Program-made: the position numbers and the translations under genes
Part shown: in pieces, positions 7,744 to 16,862 of the stretch
How positions within the stretch are numbered: position 1 is the stretch's first letter
Layout: the number at the start of each line of letters is the position of its first letter
Origin: Vineibacter terrae
Lineage (GTDB): Bacteria > Pseudomonadota > Alphaproteobacteria > Reyranellales > Reyranellaceae
Direction: 5' to 3'
DNA length: 62,205 nt
Assembly: GCF_008039615.1 (NCBI RefSeq)
Contig: NZ_VDUZ01000050.1
Coordinates: forward strand, 1 to 62,205
The notes under the pieces: generated by a model
Seen by the model: the letters and a program-made list of their open reading frames with translations, nothing else
Database searches by the model: none
Told to the model about the DNA's origin: nothing

Positions 7744-8130
7744 ATGGCCAAGCGCAAGAGCATCGAGATCCCGGGGTTCAAGCACCAGAACCCGATCCCC
7801 GTCGCCAGCCGGATCGGCAACCTGCTGATGTCGAGCGTCACCAGCGGCGTCGACCCGGGGACCCGCAACCTGCCGCCGGAGCTGCCCCGGCAGATCGCCA
7901 ACCTGTTCGCGCACATCAAGGCCACGGTCGAGGCGGCTGGCGGCACGCCCGACGACATCATCAAGATCACGTTCTGGATGAAGGATCCCGCCAACGGCCG
8001 CGCGGCGATCAACGAGGAATGGGTGAAGATGTTCCCCGATCCCGACTCGCGCCCGGCGCGCCACACCCAGCACCTCGCCGGCGACGGCCCGTCGCAGATT
8101 TCCTGCGATTTCGTGGCGGTGCTGGGTTAG
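7744..8130 (+). CDS. RidA/YjgF/YER057c/UK114-family protein
   Basis: A 128-residue protein of the RidA superfamily, whose best-known members hydrolyse reactive enamine/imine intermediates to ketones and ammonia. Typical features are the LLMSSVTSGVDP strand early on, the LFAHIKATVEAAGGTPDDII helix-strand and the RPARHTQ segment. The C-terminal EIEAIA-type signature of canonical RidA is replaced by SQISCDFVAVLG, so it is likely a divergent subfamily with an uncertain activity. It lies between two repeat elements, upstream of larA. Confidence 0.82.
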   Translation: MAKRKSIEIPGFKHQNPIPVASRIGNLLMSSVTSGVDPGTRNLPPELPRQIANLFAHIKATVEAAGGTPDDIIKITFWMKDPANGRAAINEEWVKMFPDPDSRPARHTQHLAGDGPSQISCDFVAVLG

Positions 8131-8132
8131 TT

Positions 8133-8304
8133 CTCCTCTCCCCGCGAGAGCGGGAGAGGAAGGGGCCCATGCCGCAGGCATGGGAAGGTGAGGGGTAGGA
8201 ACGGTCAAATCATGTGCGAGACGCCGAGGCTGGACGTTCGTACCCCTCACCGTCCCATCGCTGCGCGGTGGGCCCCTCCCTCTCCCCGCTCTCGCGGGGA
8301 GAGG
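8133..8304. repeat. Dispersed palindromic repeat, family C, copy 1
   Basis: About 170 bp bounded by hairpins built from CTCTCCCCGCGAGAG-type sequence at each end. Inside is the segment GGGGCCCATG...GTGAGGGG and its inverted counterpart. Related elements are at 45333-45482 and 62097 to the window end. It fills the gap between the RidA gene and larA, and larA has its own AGAGAGGA upstream. Confidence 0.88.
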
Positions 8305-8329
8305 TGTTAGGGTAGAGAGGACCCACACC

Positions 8330-9622
8330 ATGGCACACGAGAAGATCGAGATCGCCTATGGCCGTGGCGCCCTGCCGCTGGACCTCCCCGAGGCGGCGCA
8401 GCCGACCGTGATCCGCAAGGCGCGGCTGCGCAAGCTGCCCGATCAGCACGGCGCCATCCGCCAGGCCTTCGACAACCCGGTCGGGTCGCGGCCGCTGCGC
8501 GAGCTTGCGCGCGGCCGCGCCAGCGCCTGCATCCTGATCTGCGACATCACCCGGCCGGTGCCCAACCGGCTGTTCCTGCGGCCGATGATCGAGACCATGG
8601 TGCAGGGCGGCATCCCGATCGAGCGCATCGTGGTACTGGTGGCCACCGGCCTGCACCGTCCCAATCTCGGCGACGAGCTCGCGGAGCTGGTGGGCGATCC
8701 CTGGGTGATAGAGAACGTGCGGGTCGAGAACCACTACGCCCGCAACACCCAGGACCATGTCGATTTCGGCGTCACGGCCACGCGCGGCACGCCGGTGCGC
8801 CTCAACCGGCTGCTCGTCGAGGCCGACCTGCGCATCGCCACCGGCCTGGTCGAGCCGCATTTCATGGCCGGCTGGTCGGGTGGCCGCAAGGTGGTGGCGC
8901 CGGGCGTGGCCGGCCACGAGACCATCCGCACCTTCCACTCAGCGCGCTTCATGGAGGATCCGCTGGCGGTGCAGTGCAACCTCACGGGCAATCCGTTGCA
9001 TGAGGAGCAGCTGCAGATCGTGCGCATGCTGGGCGAGGTCCATGCGCTCAACACCGTGATCGACGACGACCGCGACCTGGTGCACGTCACCTTCGGCGAG
9101 ATCATCGCCTCGCACCTGGCGGCGGTCGACTTCATCCAGGACGCCACGCGCATCCCGGTCGGGCGCAAATTCAGGACCATCGTGACGTCGTCGGCCGGCT
9201 ATCCGCTGGACAAGACCTACTACCAGACCATCAAGGGCATGGTGACGCCACTGGACATCCTGGAGCCGGGCGGCACGCTGATCATCGCCTCGCAATGCTC
9301 CGAAGGCTTCGGCTCGGCCGAGTTCCGGGAGGCGCAGGCGCGGCTGGTGGCGCTCGGCCCCGAGCGCTTCCTCGCCACCCTGACGGCCAAGTCCCTGGCC
9401 GAGATCGACGAGTGGCAGACCGAGATGCAGCTGAAGCCGATGCGCCTGGGCCGCGTGCAGCTCTACACCGAAGGCCTCGATGCCGAGGAACGGCGCATCA
9501 CCGGTGTCGAGCTCGTCGCCTCGCTCGAGGCGGCGATCGCCCGCAGCGTGGCCGACAGCGGCGATCCCGCGGTCGCAGTGATCCCCGAAGGCCCCTACGT
9601 GGTGCCCGTGCACCGGCCTTGA
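8330..9622 (+). CDS. larA: LarA-family nickel-pincer 2-hydroxyacid racemase/epimerase
   Basis: A 430-residue LarA homologue. Residues matching the Lactiplantibacillus plantarum active site are visible: D72 and R75 in CDITRPVP, H109 in ATGLHR, H177 in VEPHFMAGW, K187 in SGGRKVVAPG (the lysine that binds the pincer cofactor) and H203 in TFHSARF. LarA enzymes interconvert 2-hydroxyacid stereoisomers by hydride transfer with the Ni-pincer nucleotide. The superfamily is not limited to lactate, so the substrate is open. The genes for cofactor synthesis (larC, larE, larB) follow directly. Confidence 0.9.
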   Translation: MAHEKIEIAYGRGALPLDLPEAAQPTVIRKARLRKLPDQHGAIRQAFDNPVGSRPLRELARGRASACILICDITRPVPNRLFLRPMIETMVQGGIPIERIVVLVATGLHRPNLGDELAELVGDPWVIENVRVENHYARNTQDHVDFGVTATRGTPVRLNRLLVEADLRIATGLVEPHFMAGWSGGRKVVAPGVAGHETIRTFHSARFMEDPLAVQCNLTGNPLHEEQLQIVRMLGEVHALNTVIDDDRDLVHVTFGEIIASHLAAVDFIQDATRIPVGRKFRTIVTSSAGYPLDKTYYQTIKGMVTPLDILEPGGTLIIASQCSEGFGSAEFREAQARLVALGPERFLATLTAKSLAEIDEWQTEMQLKPMRLGRVQLYTEGLDAEERRITGVELVASLEAAIARSVADSGDPAVAVIPEGPYVVPVHRP

Positions 9623-9628
9623 AGACCG

Positions 9629-9735
9629 CTTCATGGTGAGCTCAGGTGAATGCTTCGCATTCAACGAGTCGAACCATGAAGCGGCCTGCACGATGGCTGT
9701 GCGAGGCTTCATGGTTCGACAAGCTCACCATGAAG
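9629..9735. repeat. Dispersed palindromic repeat, family B, copy 2
   Basis: This has the same architecture as 7570-7679, with the outer arms CTTCATGGTGAGCT and AGCTCACCATGAAG. Its right part could be read as a longer N-terminus of larC, but that sequence is repeat-derived and non-homologous. Confidence 0.9.
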
Positions 9736-9771
9736 CACAACTGCAGCATACTGCTTGAGGCAAACTCCCAG

Positions 9772-10980
9772 GTGACGCACACCATCCATCTTGACGCGGT
9801 CGGCGGCGTCGCCGGCGACATGTTCGTGGCGGCCATGCTGGATGCGCGGCCGGACCTGTGCGCGCGCGTGCTGGCCGACGCCGCTGCCGTGCTGCCCGCC
9901 TCGGCGGGCCAGCCCGAGCTGGTCGAGGCGGCAAGCGGCGCGCTGCGGGCACGACGCTTCGGGCTCGCTGCGCCGCAGGTCCATCATCACGCCCCGGCCG
10001 ACGGCCACGGCCATCGCCACGATGGCGACGCCGGCAGCTTCCGTGACATGGTGGCGCGTATCCGGGCGGCGTCCCTGCACGCCGGCACCGCAGAGCACGC
10101 CATCGCCATCCTCACCCATCTCGCCGAGGCCGAGGCGGTCCTGCATGGCGTGCCCGTGTCCGACGTGCATTTCCACGAGATCGCCGACTGGGACTCGCTG
10201 CTCGATGTGGTCGCGGCCGGCAGCATCGCGGCCGCCCTGGCGGGCGCGCGCTGGACGGCGTCGCCGCTGCCGCGCGGCGGCGGGCTGGTGAAGACAAGGC
10301 ACGGCCTGCTGCCGGTGCCGGCCCCGGCCACGGCGGCGATCCTGCGCGGGTTCGCCTGGCGCGACGACGGCGTGAGCGGCGAGCGCGTCACGCCCACCGG
10401 CGCAGCGATCCTGCGCCACCTCGTCGATCCGGCGGCGCCCGCCGTCGCGTCCGGCCGGCTGGAGGCGGTCGGCACCGGCGCCGGCACCCGCGTCCTGCCC
10501 GGGATCCCCAACGTGCTGCGCGCGCTGGTCTTCGATGCCGCCGAGGCCGCGCGGCCGGACCATATCAGCGTGCTCAGCTTCGAGATCGACGACATGACCG
10601 GCGAGGAGGTCGCCATGGCGGCCGATCGCCTGCGGGCGGTCGATGGCGTGGTCGACCTGTCCATCGGCCAGCGCCTGGGCAAGAAGGGGCGGGCCATGCA
10701 GTCGTTCCGCCTGCTGGTGCGGCCGGACGCGGCCCAGGCTGTGGCCGATCGCTGCTTCGCCGAGACCTCGACCATCGGCCTGCGCCTGCGCGAGGAGCGC
10801 CGGCTGGTGCTGCCGCGGCGGCTGTCGCGCACGGCGTGCGAGGGCCAGGACGTGAGCGTGAAGTCGGTGCGGCGTCCGGGCGGCATCGCGACGGCCAAGG
10901 CCGAGAGCGACGACCTCGCGGGCGACACCCTGGCCGCGCGCCGCCGCCTCAAGCAGCGCGCCGAGGACGGGAGCGTCTGA
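9772..10980 (+). CDS. larC: LarC, nickel insertion protein for the pincer cofactor
   Basis: About 402 residues, uninterrupted. LarC is a CTP-dependent cyclometallase that inserts nickel into the pyridinium bis-thiocarboxylate mononucleotide. Typical features are the start THTIHLDAVGGVAGDM, a His-rich stretch (HHHAPADGHGHRHD) suited to nickel binding, VHFHEIADWDSLLDVV, and the C-terminal FEIDDMTGEE region. In L. plantarum larC is split into two frames joined by frameshifting; here it is one frame. The GTG at 9772 is chosen because it gives the family N-terminus, while an in-frame ATG at 9730 would add repeat-derived residues. Confidence 0.88.
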   Translation: MTHTIHLDAVGGVAGDMFVAAMLDARPDLCARVLADAAAVLPASAGQPELVEAASGALRARRFGLAAPQVHHHAPADGHGHRHDGDAGSFRDMVARIRAASLHAGTAEHAIAILTHLAEAEAVLHGVPVSDVHFHEIADWDSLLDVVAAGSIAAALAGARWTASPLPRGGGLVKTRHGLLPVPAPATAAILRGFAWRDDGVSGERVTPTGAAILRHLVDPAAPAVASGRLEAVGTGAGTRVLPGIPNVLRALVFDAAEAARPDHISVLSFEIDDMTGEEVAMAADRLRAVDGVVDLSIGQRLGKKGRAMQSFRLLVRPDAAQAVADRCFAETSTIGLRLREERRLVLPRRLSRTACEGQDVSVKSVRRPGGIATAKAESDDLAGDTLAARRRLKQRAEDGSV

Positions 10981-11003
10981 TGCGCCGGCAGAACACGTTG
11001 ACT

Positions 11004-11187
11004 CTTCCCCCGGAGGGGCAGGGCGATCGCATATGGCCCTCCTGTCATCCCGAACGCGGCGAGGGATCTCCTGCGGCAAGACGCACGGTGCGCTATTCGC
11101 AGGAGATCCCTCGCTGCGCTCGGGATGACGGGAAGGGCACCAGCGCGGCGTCGCGCCATATGCGATCGCCTTGCCCTCCGGGGGAAG
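11004..11187. repeat. Nested inverted repeat: outer arms enclosing family A copy 2
   Basis: Outer arms of about 33 bp (left from CTTCCCCCGGAGGG, right ending CCCTCCGGGGGAAG, both containing GCGATCGCATATGGC or its complement) enclose a family A element at 11042-11130. The whole 184-bp structure could fold as one long hairpin. It separates larC from larE within the cluster. Confidence 0.85.
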
Positions 11188-11221
11188 GACACAAGCGGAT
11201 GCGACGACAGGAACGTCGGAC

Positions 11222-12001
11222 ATGATCGCGGCTCATGATCGACTCGCCGACGCCATCGCGCGCCATGACGGGCTTGCCATCGCCGTCAGCGGCGGTGTCG
11301 ACAGCATGACGCTGGCCACGTTCGCGCATCGTCTGGCGGCGGCGCCGGTTGCCGTCATCCATGCCGTGTCGCCGGCCGTGCCGCCGGCCGCCACGGCGCG
11401 GGTGCGGGCGCGTGCCGCGGCCGACGGCTGGGACCTCGTGGTGACCGGCACCGGCGAGTTCGACGATCCGCGCTATCGCGACAACCCCGTCAACCGCTGC
11501 TACTTCTGCAAGACCAATCTCTACGACCGCATCCGCACCCTCTCGCCGCATCCCATCGCGTCGGGCGCCAATCTCGACGACCTGGGCGACTACCGGCCCG
11601 GCCTGCTGGCGGCGGCCGAGCGCGCCGTGGTCCATCCCTATATCGAGGCCGGCATGGACAAGGCGGCCGTGCGGGCGCTGGCCCGTGACCTGGGTGCCGA
11701 CGACGTGGCCGAGCTGCCGGCGCAGCCGTGCCTGGCCAGCCGGGTCGAGACCGGCATCGCCATCGACGCCGCCGACCTCGCCTTCGTCGACCGCGTCGAG
11801 ACCACCCTGGCCCGCGCCCTGCCGCCGGCCGCGACCGTGCGCTGCCGCATCACCAAGACGGGTGTCGCGATCGAGGTCGGCGAGGAGGTCGCGCAGATCG
11901 ACGGCCTGGCCCAGGCAGCGGCCCGGCTGTGCCGGGACGACGGCCGGGCCTTCGCCGGCGTGCGTCGCTACCGGCGCGGCGCCATGTTCGTCAGGACCTG
12001 A
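11222..12001 (+). CDS. larE: LarE, sulfur insertase for the nickel-pincer cofactor
   Basis: A 259-residue PP-loop ATP pyrophosphatase with SGGVDS at residues 23-28. LarE adenylates the pyridinium carboxylates and inserts sulfur. C170 (in AQPCLASR) aligns with the sulfur-donating Cys176 of the L. plantarum enzyme. C93 and C96 in RCYFCK add a C-x2-C pair; three-cysteine LarE proteins are reported to carry a [4Fe-4S] cluster instead of sacrificing a cysteine. The start MIAAHDRLAD at 11222 is preferred because upstream sequence is repeat-derived. Only 12 nt separate it from larB. Confidence 0.9.
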   Translation: MIAAHDRLADAIARHDGLAIAVSGGVDSMTLATFAHRLAAAPVAVIHAVSPAVPPAATARVRARAAADGWDLVVTGTGEFDDPRYRDNPVNRCYFCKTNLYDRIRTLSPHPIASGANLDDLGDYRPGLLAAAERAVVHPYIEAGMDKAAVRALARDLGADDVAELPAQPCLASRVETGIAIDAADLAFVDRVETTLARALPPAATVRCRITKTGVAIEVGEEVAQIDGLAQAAARLCRDDGRAFAGVRRYRRGAMFVRT

Positions 12002-12013
12002 GGAGCGCGGGGC

Positions 12014-12703
12014 ATGGACTTCGAGCTCGACCGCGATCGTGAGCGGCGCACCGGCGTGCCGGAGGCGGTGTTCTGCACCCACAAGAGCGCGGCGCAGGTC
12101 AACGCCATCCTTGCGGCGGCGCGCGCCGAGGGCCGGCGCCTGCTGCTGACGCGCCTTGATGCCGTCGCGCATGCCGCCCTGGCGGCGGCGGACCTCGACT
12201 ACGATCCGCTGTCGGGCACGGCAGTGCTGGGGCCGCCGGTCGCGCTGGCGCCGGCCGGCGTCGGCATCGTCGCCGCCGGCACCTCGGATCTGCCGGTGGC
12301 GCGCGAGGCGGCGCGGGCGCTGGCGTTCAGCGGCATCGATGCCGCCATCATCGCCGATGTCGGCGTCGCCGGCCTGTGGCGCCTGACCAGCCGCCTGGAC
12401 GAGCTGCGCCGCTTCAAGGTGGTGATCGCGGTGGCCGGCATGGAAGGTGCGCTGTTCAGCGTCCTGGCCGGCCTGATCGCCGCGCCGGTGATCGCGGTGC
12501 CGACCTCGGTCGGCTATGGCGTGGCGCAGGGCGGCATGACGGCGCTGCATGCGGCGCTGGCCAGCTGCGCGCCCGGCGTCGTGGTGGTCAACATCGACAA
12601 CGGCTTCGGCGCCGCCGCCGCCGCCATCAAGATGCTGAACGCCGCGGCGGCTTCCATGCCAGGAACGCCGGGCAACCTATCCTTCGGGGGGATCGCGCGA
12701 TGA
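12014..12703 (+). CDS. larB: LarB, NaAD carboxylase/hydrolase for the nickel-pincer cofactor
   Basis: A 229-residue protein with a C-terminal PurE-like (AIR carboxylase) domain. LarB carboxylates C5 of the pyridinium ring of nicotinic acid adenine dinucleotide and cleaves the phosphoanhydride, the first step of the pathway. E144 (in AGMEGAL) and C185 (in ASCAPGVVVVNIDNGFG) are 41 residues apart, the same spacing as catalytic Glu180 and Cys221 of L. plantarum LarB. AVPTSVGYG is the conserved nucleotide-binding segment. Its stop overlaps the next gene as ATGA, so that molybdenum hydroxylase gene is probably in the same transcript. Confidence 0.92.
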   Translation: MDFELDRDRERRTGVPEAVFCTHKSAAQVNAILAAARAEGRRLLLTRLDAVAHAALAAADLDYDPLSGTAVLGPPVALAPAGVGIVAAGTSDLPVAREAARALAFSGIDAAIIADVGVAGLWRLTSRLDELRRFKVVIAVAGMEGALFSVLAGLIAAPVIAVPTSVGYGVAQGGMTALHAALASCAPGVVVVNIDNGFGAAAAAIKMLNAAAASMPGTPGNLSFGGIAR

Positions 12704-15045
12704 TGAAGTTCGGCGTCGGCCAGCCGGTGCGGCGGTTCGAGGACACACGGCTGCTGCGGGGCAAGGGCCGCTTCCAGGACGACATCCATCTGCCGGGGCA
12801 GCTCTACACGGTCTTCGTGCGCTCGCAGCATGCCCATGCCCGCATCCGTTCGATCGACACCGCGGCCGCCCAGGCGATACCCGGCGTCGTCGCCATCTAC
12901 ACCGGCGCCGACTACGCGGCCGACGGGCTGGGCATGCCCAAGGCGACCATGCCGCGCAAGAAGGCCGACGGATCACCAATGTTCGCGCCGCAGCGGCCGG
13001 CGCTGGTCGTCGACCGCGCACGCTATGTCGGCGATCCACTGGCAATGGTCATCGCCCAGACGCTGGCGCAGGCGAAGGACGCGGCCGAGCTGGTGGCGGT
13101 CGACTACGAGGCGCTGCCGTCGGTCACGTCGACGGCGCTGGCGGCGCAGCCCGATGCGCCGCGCGTGTGGGACGAGAACCCCGACAACATCTCGCACACC
13201 TACGAGCGCGGCGACCGCGCCGCCACCGAGGCGGCCTTTGCGCGCGCCCACCGTATCGTGCGCCGGCGCTACGTGATCAGCCGCGTGCATGCGCAGTACA
13301 TGGAGCCGCGCGGCGCGCTGGGCACCTACGACGCGGGCGAGGACCGCCTGACGCTCTACGCCGACGTGAACTACCCCCACCGCGTGCGCAACATGCTGGC
13401 CAACCAGGTGTTCAAGGTGCCGGAAAGCAAGGTGCGGGTGGTCAGCCAGGACGTCGGCGGCGGCTTCGGGCTCAAGGGCTGGCAATATGTCGAGCACCGC
13501 CTGACCTTGTGGGCGGCGCGCAAGCTGGAACGCCCGGTGCGCTGGACCTGCGAGCGCTCCGAGACGCTGATGGCCGACGAGCACGGCCGCGACAACATCG
13601 GCGATATCGAGCTGGCGCTGGACGCGGACGGCACCATCATCGGCCTGCGGCTGGCCATGCTGGCCAATATCGGCGCCTATATCGGCTCGGACCGCCAGCT
13701 GCTGACGCCGTTCGGCATGATCGGCACGGTGGTCGGCGTCTACCGCATCCCCGCCGCCTATGTCCGCATCGATGCGGTGCTGTCGAACACCAACCCGACG
13801 GCGCCTTATCGCGGCGCCGGACGGCCGGAGGCGATCTATCTCATCGAGCGCGCCATGGAAGCGGCGGCGGCCGAGATGGGCATCGATCCCATCGCGCTGC
13901 GCCGGCGCAACATCATCCCGCCGGCGATGATGCCGTACAAGAACCCGCTCGGTCCGCTCTACGACTGCGGCGCGTTCGAGAAGAACATGGACATGGCGCT
14001 GCAGGCCGCCGACCAGGCCGGCTTCGCGGCCCGGCGCGCTGAGGCCGCGCGGCGCGGCCGGTTGCGCGGCTTCGGCCTCGCCAACGCCATCGAGCAGGCG
14101 GCCGGCCCGCAACCCGAGTACGCCGAGATCCGCTTCAATCCCGGCGGCACGGCGATGCTGATGCTGGGCACCAAGACGCACGGGCAGGGGCATGAGACGG
14201 CGTTCAAGCAGATCCTGCACGAGCGGCTGGGCATCGATCCGCGCGACGTGCAGTACATCGAGGGCGACACCGACCGGGTCGCCTTCGGCATGGGCTCGGC
14301 CGGCTCGCGCTCGATGGTGATCGGCGGCGCGGCGCTGGTGCTGGCGTCGGACAAGATCGTGGCCAAGGGCAAGACCATCGCGGCCCACATGCTGGAGGCC
14401 GCGGTCGCCGACATCGTCTTCGCCGAGAACAAGTTCACGGTCGCCGGCACCGACCGCGCCGTCAGCCTCAAGCAGGTGGCGATGGCGGCGTTCCAGCCGG
14501 CCCGCCTGCCGACGGGCACCGAGCCCGGCTTCTACGAGCACGCCACGTTCTCGCCCACGCACGACACCTATCCCAACAGCTGCCATGTCTGCGAGGTCGA
14601 GGTCGACCCCGAGACCGGGAATGTGCAGCTGATGTCCTATGCCGTGGTCGACGATGTCGGCACGGTCATCAACCCGCTGACGCTGAAGGGCCAGATCCAT
14701 GGCGGCGTCGCGCAGGGCGTCGGCCAGGTGCTGATGGAGCAGGTGGTCTTCGATCCCGACTCGGGACAGCTGCTCACCGGCAGCTTCATGGACTACGCCA
14801 TGCCGCGCGCCGACACGATGTGCGACATCGCCGTGACCAGCCAGCCGGTGCCGACCAGGCACAACCCGCTGGGCGCCAAGGGCGCGGGCGAGGCGGGCTG
14901 CGTCGGCGCCCTGCCGGCGGTGATGATCGCGGTCATGAACGCGCTGGCGCCGCTGGGGGTGACCGAGCTCGACATGCCGGCCACGGGCGACCGGGTCTGG
15001 CAGGCGATCCGGGCGGCGCGGGCGGGCGCCGCGCCGCCGGCATGA
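12700..15045 (+). CDS. Molybdenum hydroxylase large subunit (xanthine dehydrogenase / CoxL-like, form II type)
   Basis: A 781-residue molybdopterin-cytosine-dinucleotide-binding subunit. It starts [19 protein letters not shown], has [15 protein letters not shown], the loop [10 protein letters not shown] (form II type, unlike the AYRCSFR of true CO dehydrogenase), and the catalytic Glu at about position 731 in [10 protein letters not shown]. Such enzymes hydroxylate aldehydes or N-heterocycles with water-derived oxygen. No small (2Fe-2S) or medium (FAD) subunit gene adjoins it, so the partners must be encoded elsewhere. The ATGA overlap with larB ties it to the lar operon. Its substrate is unknown. 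Confidence 0.88.
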   Translation: MMKFGVGQPVRRFEDTRLLRGKGRFQDDIHLPGQLYTVFVRSQHAHARIRSIDTAAAQAIPGVVAIYTGADYAADGLGMPKATMPRKKADGSPMFAPQRPALVVDRARYVGDPLAMVIAQTLAQAKDAAELVAVDYEALPSVTSTALAAQPDAPRVWDENPDNISHTYERGDRAATEAAFARAHRIVRRRYVISRVHAQYMEPRGALGTYDAGEDRLTLYADVNYPHRVRNMLANQVFKVPESKVRVVSQDVGGGFGLKGWQYVEHRLTLWAARKLERPVRWTCERSETLMADEHGRDNIGDIELALDADGTIIGLRLAMLANIGAYIGSDRQLLTPFGMIGTVVGVYRIPAAYVRIDAVLSNTNPTAPYRGAGRPEAIYLIERAMEAAAAEMGIDPIALRRRNIIPPAMMPYKNPLGPLYDCGAFEKNMDMALQAADQAGFAARRAEAARRGRLRGFGLANAIEQAAGPQPEYAEIRFNPGGTAMLMLGTKTHGQGHETAFKQILHERLGIDPRDVQYIEGDTDRVAFGMGSAGSRSMVIGGAALVLASDKIVAKGKTIAAHMLEAAVADIVFAENKFTVAGTDRAVSLKQVAMAAFQPARLPTGTEPGFYEHATFSPTHDTYPNSCHVCEVEVDPETGNVQLMSYAVVDDVGTVINPLTLKGQIHGGVAQGVGQVLMEQVVFDPDSGQLLTGSFMDYAMPRADTMCDIAVTSQPVPTRHNPLGAKGAGEAGCVGALPAVMIAVMNALAPLGVTELDMPATGDRVWQAIRAARAGAAPPA

Positions 15046-15114
15046 CGGGCTGACGCCAGCGCGGTATGATCCATCCAAAGGGCGCCGTTCCAGAGCGCCC
15101 CGGGAGGAGCGACC

Positions 15115-16329
15115 ATGGCGCGCATGCTTTGCTGTGCGGCCGCGGTGCTTGGGCTCATCGCCATGGCGGCGGGTTCGGCGAGCGGCAAGGAGTATGGTCC
15201 CGGCGTCAGCGATACCGAGATCAAGATCGGCCAGACGGCGCCGCTGAGCGGTCCCGGCTCCGCCTTCAGCGTCTTTCCCAAGGCCGCGTCGGCCTATTTC
15301 CGCATGCTCAACGAGCAGGGCGGCGTCAACGGCCGCAAGATCAACCTGATCATCGCCGATGACGGCTACAGCCCGCCCAAGACGGTCGACCAGACGCGGC
15401 GGCTGGTGGAGGACGAGAACGTCTTCGCCGTGTTCATGGCCGTGGGCACCGCCAACAGCATCGCGGTGCGCAAGTACATGAACCTCAGGAAGGTGCCGCA
15501 GCTCTTCGTGACCAGCGGCGCCTCGGCCTTCGGCAACTACAAGGAGTATCCCTGGTCGATCGGCTGGGGGCCGACCTTCATGATCGAGGGCACGGCGTTC
15601 GCGACCTACATCCTGAAGCACACGCCCAACGCCAGGATCGCGCTGCTCTACCAGAACGACGACTTCGGCAAGGAGTACCTGATGGGCCTGCAGAAGGGCC
15701 TGGGCGATCGGGCCGGCAGCATGATCATCAAGACGCAGTCCTATGAGCTCACGGATCCGACCATCGATTCGCAGATCATCGCGCTCAAGGCATCCGGCGC
15801 CGACACGCTGGTCCTGGCCACGACGCCCAAGTTCGGCGCCCAGGCCATCCGCCAGGTGAGCGATATCGGCTGGAAGCCGGCGACCTACATGTCCTACGCG
15901 TCGGCGTCGGTGACGCAGGTGATGCAGCCGGCCGGAGTCGAGCGCGGCATCGGCGTGGTCTCGTCGGTGTTCCACAAGGATCCGTCCGATCCGCTGTGGC
16001 ACGACGACAAGGGCTACAAGGACTGGATCGCCTTCATGGACAAGTACTATCCCGAGGGCAGCAAGGTCGATGTGCTGAATGTCGTCGGCTACAACATGGC
16101 CATGACCCTGGTGCAGGTGCTGCGCCAGTGCGGCGACATCCTGACGCGCGAGAACGTCATGCGCGAGGCGGCGCGGCTGGACGTGCAGCTGCCGATGGTC
16201 GTCGATGGCATCCGGGTGCGGACCAGCCCCACCAACTTCTATCCGATCCGCTCGCTGCGGCTGGCGCGCTTCGACGGCAAGTCGTTCCGCCTGTTCGGCG
16301 AGATGGTGAGCGTGCCGGAGGACAAGTAG
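15115..16329 (+). CDS. LivK-type ABC transporter substrate-binding protein
   Basis: A 404-residue secreted protein. The signal peptide (about residues 1-24: hydrophobic LIAMAAGSASG) is followed by the type I periplasmic-binding fold beginning VSDTEIKIGQTAPLSGPGSA, with LLYQNDDFGKEY and FVTSGASAFG in the first and hinge regions. Relatives bind branched-chain or aromatic amino acids or aromatic acids in the periplasm. No permease or ATPase gene is nearby, so it must partner with components encoded elsewhere. It follows the molybdenum hydroxylase gene by 69 nt and may be co-transcribed. A strong hairpin follows. Confidence 0.88.
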   Translation: MARMLCCAAAVLGLIAMAAGSASGKEYGPGVSDTEIKIGQTAPLSGPGSAFSVFPKAASAYFRMLNEQGGVNGRKINLIIADDGYSPPKTVDQTRRLVEDENVFAVFMAVGTANSIAVRKYMNLRKVPQLFVTSGASAFGNYKEYPWSIGWGPTFMIEGTAFATYILKHTPNARIALLYQNDDFGKEYLMGLQKGLGDRAGSMIIKTQSYELTDPTIDSQIIALKASGADTLVLATTPKFGAQAIRQVSDIGWKPATYMSYASASVTQVMQPAGVERGIGVVSSVFHKDPSDPLWHDDKGYKDWIAFMDKYYPEGSKVDVLNVVGYNMAMTLVQVLRQCGDILTRENVMREAARLDVQLPMVVDGIRVRTSPTNFYPIRSLRLARFDGKSFRLFGEMVSVPEDK

Positions 16330-16336
16330 AACGCAA

Positions 16337-16365
16337 CCGGCCGCGCGGCGGTGCCGCGCGGCCGG
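16337..16365. terminator. Strong hairpin after the LivK-type gene, probable terminator
   Basis: A perfect 13-bp stem (CCGGCCGCGCGGC and its complement) with a 3-nt loop starts 7 nt after the stop codon. There is no U-tract after it, so intrinsic termination is not certain. It sits between convergent genes and could serve both. Confidence 0.6.
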
Positions 16366-16394
16366 CAATCACACTGCCGTAGGATCGGCCGGCG

Positions 16395-16862
16395 CTACAT
16401 CGGCGACTGCACCACGCATGGCGCGTTGTCGACGAAGGTGGTGACCGGCGGGCCGCTGACGGTGGCGCCGACCCGGTCGCCGGGTCCGACACCGCGCATC
16501 AGCACGATGACATCGGCCGTGACGCGTTCGCCATTGCGGAAGGTGCACATGACCTGCGGGTCGAGCACGCGCGGGCTGTTGTTGGCCAGCGTCAGCATCA
16601 GCTGCCAGCGGCCGCCGGGCTGCGGCGTCAGCGACGCCACGTTGATCGCCACGAGCGGGATGGTCGAGCCGGGGCCGGCGGTGATGGGAACGGTGCCGAC
16701 CCGGTTCAGCGGTGGTGTCACCTGGCCGATATGCTCGACCGGCACCTGCTGGGCATAGGGATCAAACGCGCGGTCGCTGGCTGGCACCGGCGCCTGGGCA
16801 TAGGCGACGCCTGCGCTCAGGGCGGCGATTGCGATACCAGCGGTAGTCAATAGACGAATCAT
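16395..16862 (-). CDS. Secreted protein of unknown function, paralogue of the next gene
   Basis: A 155-residue protein with a clear signal peptide (MIRLLTTAGIAIAALSAGVAYAQ). The mature part is one domain: TPPLNRVGTVPITAGPGS, RWQLMLTLANNSPR, VMCTFRNGERVTADV and GPPVTTFVDNAPCVV. Two cysteines (MCTF and APCV) could form a disulfide. The start is chosen at the signal peptide, preceded by GGGAGAGAGGG. It is a tandem duplicate of the gene at 17006-17611 with the same core. I do not recognise the family; the beta-strand pattern suggests a small periplasmic beta-sandwich. Confidence 0.65.
   Translation of the reverse strand: MIRLLTTAGIAIAALSAGVAYAQAPVPASDRAFDPYAQQVPVEHIGQVTPPLNRVGTVPITAGPGSTIPLVAINVASLTPQPGGRWQLMLTLANNSPRVLDPQVMCTFRNGERVTADVIVLMRGVGPGDRVGATVSGPPVTTFVDNAPCVVQSPM

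Noticed and set aside
9646-9771. Longer N-terminus for LarC
   Set aside because: The added residues are encoded by the family B repeat and lie before the conserved family start THTIHLDAVGG.
12973-16368. Open frame of over 1100 codons on the minus strand opposite the molybdenum hydroxylase and LivK-type genes
   Set aside because: Composition is His/Arg/Asp-rich with no domain, as expected for the antisense of high-G+C genes. The plus-strand genes have clear motifs throughout.
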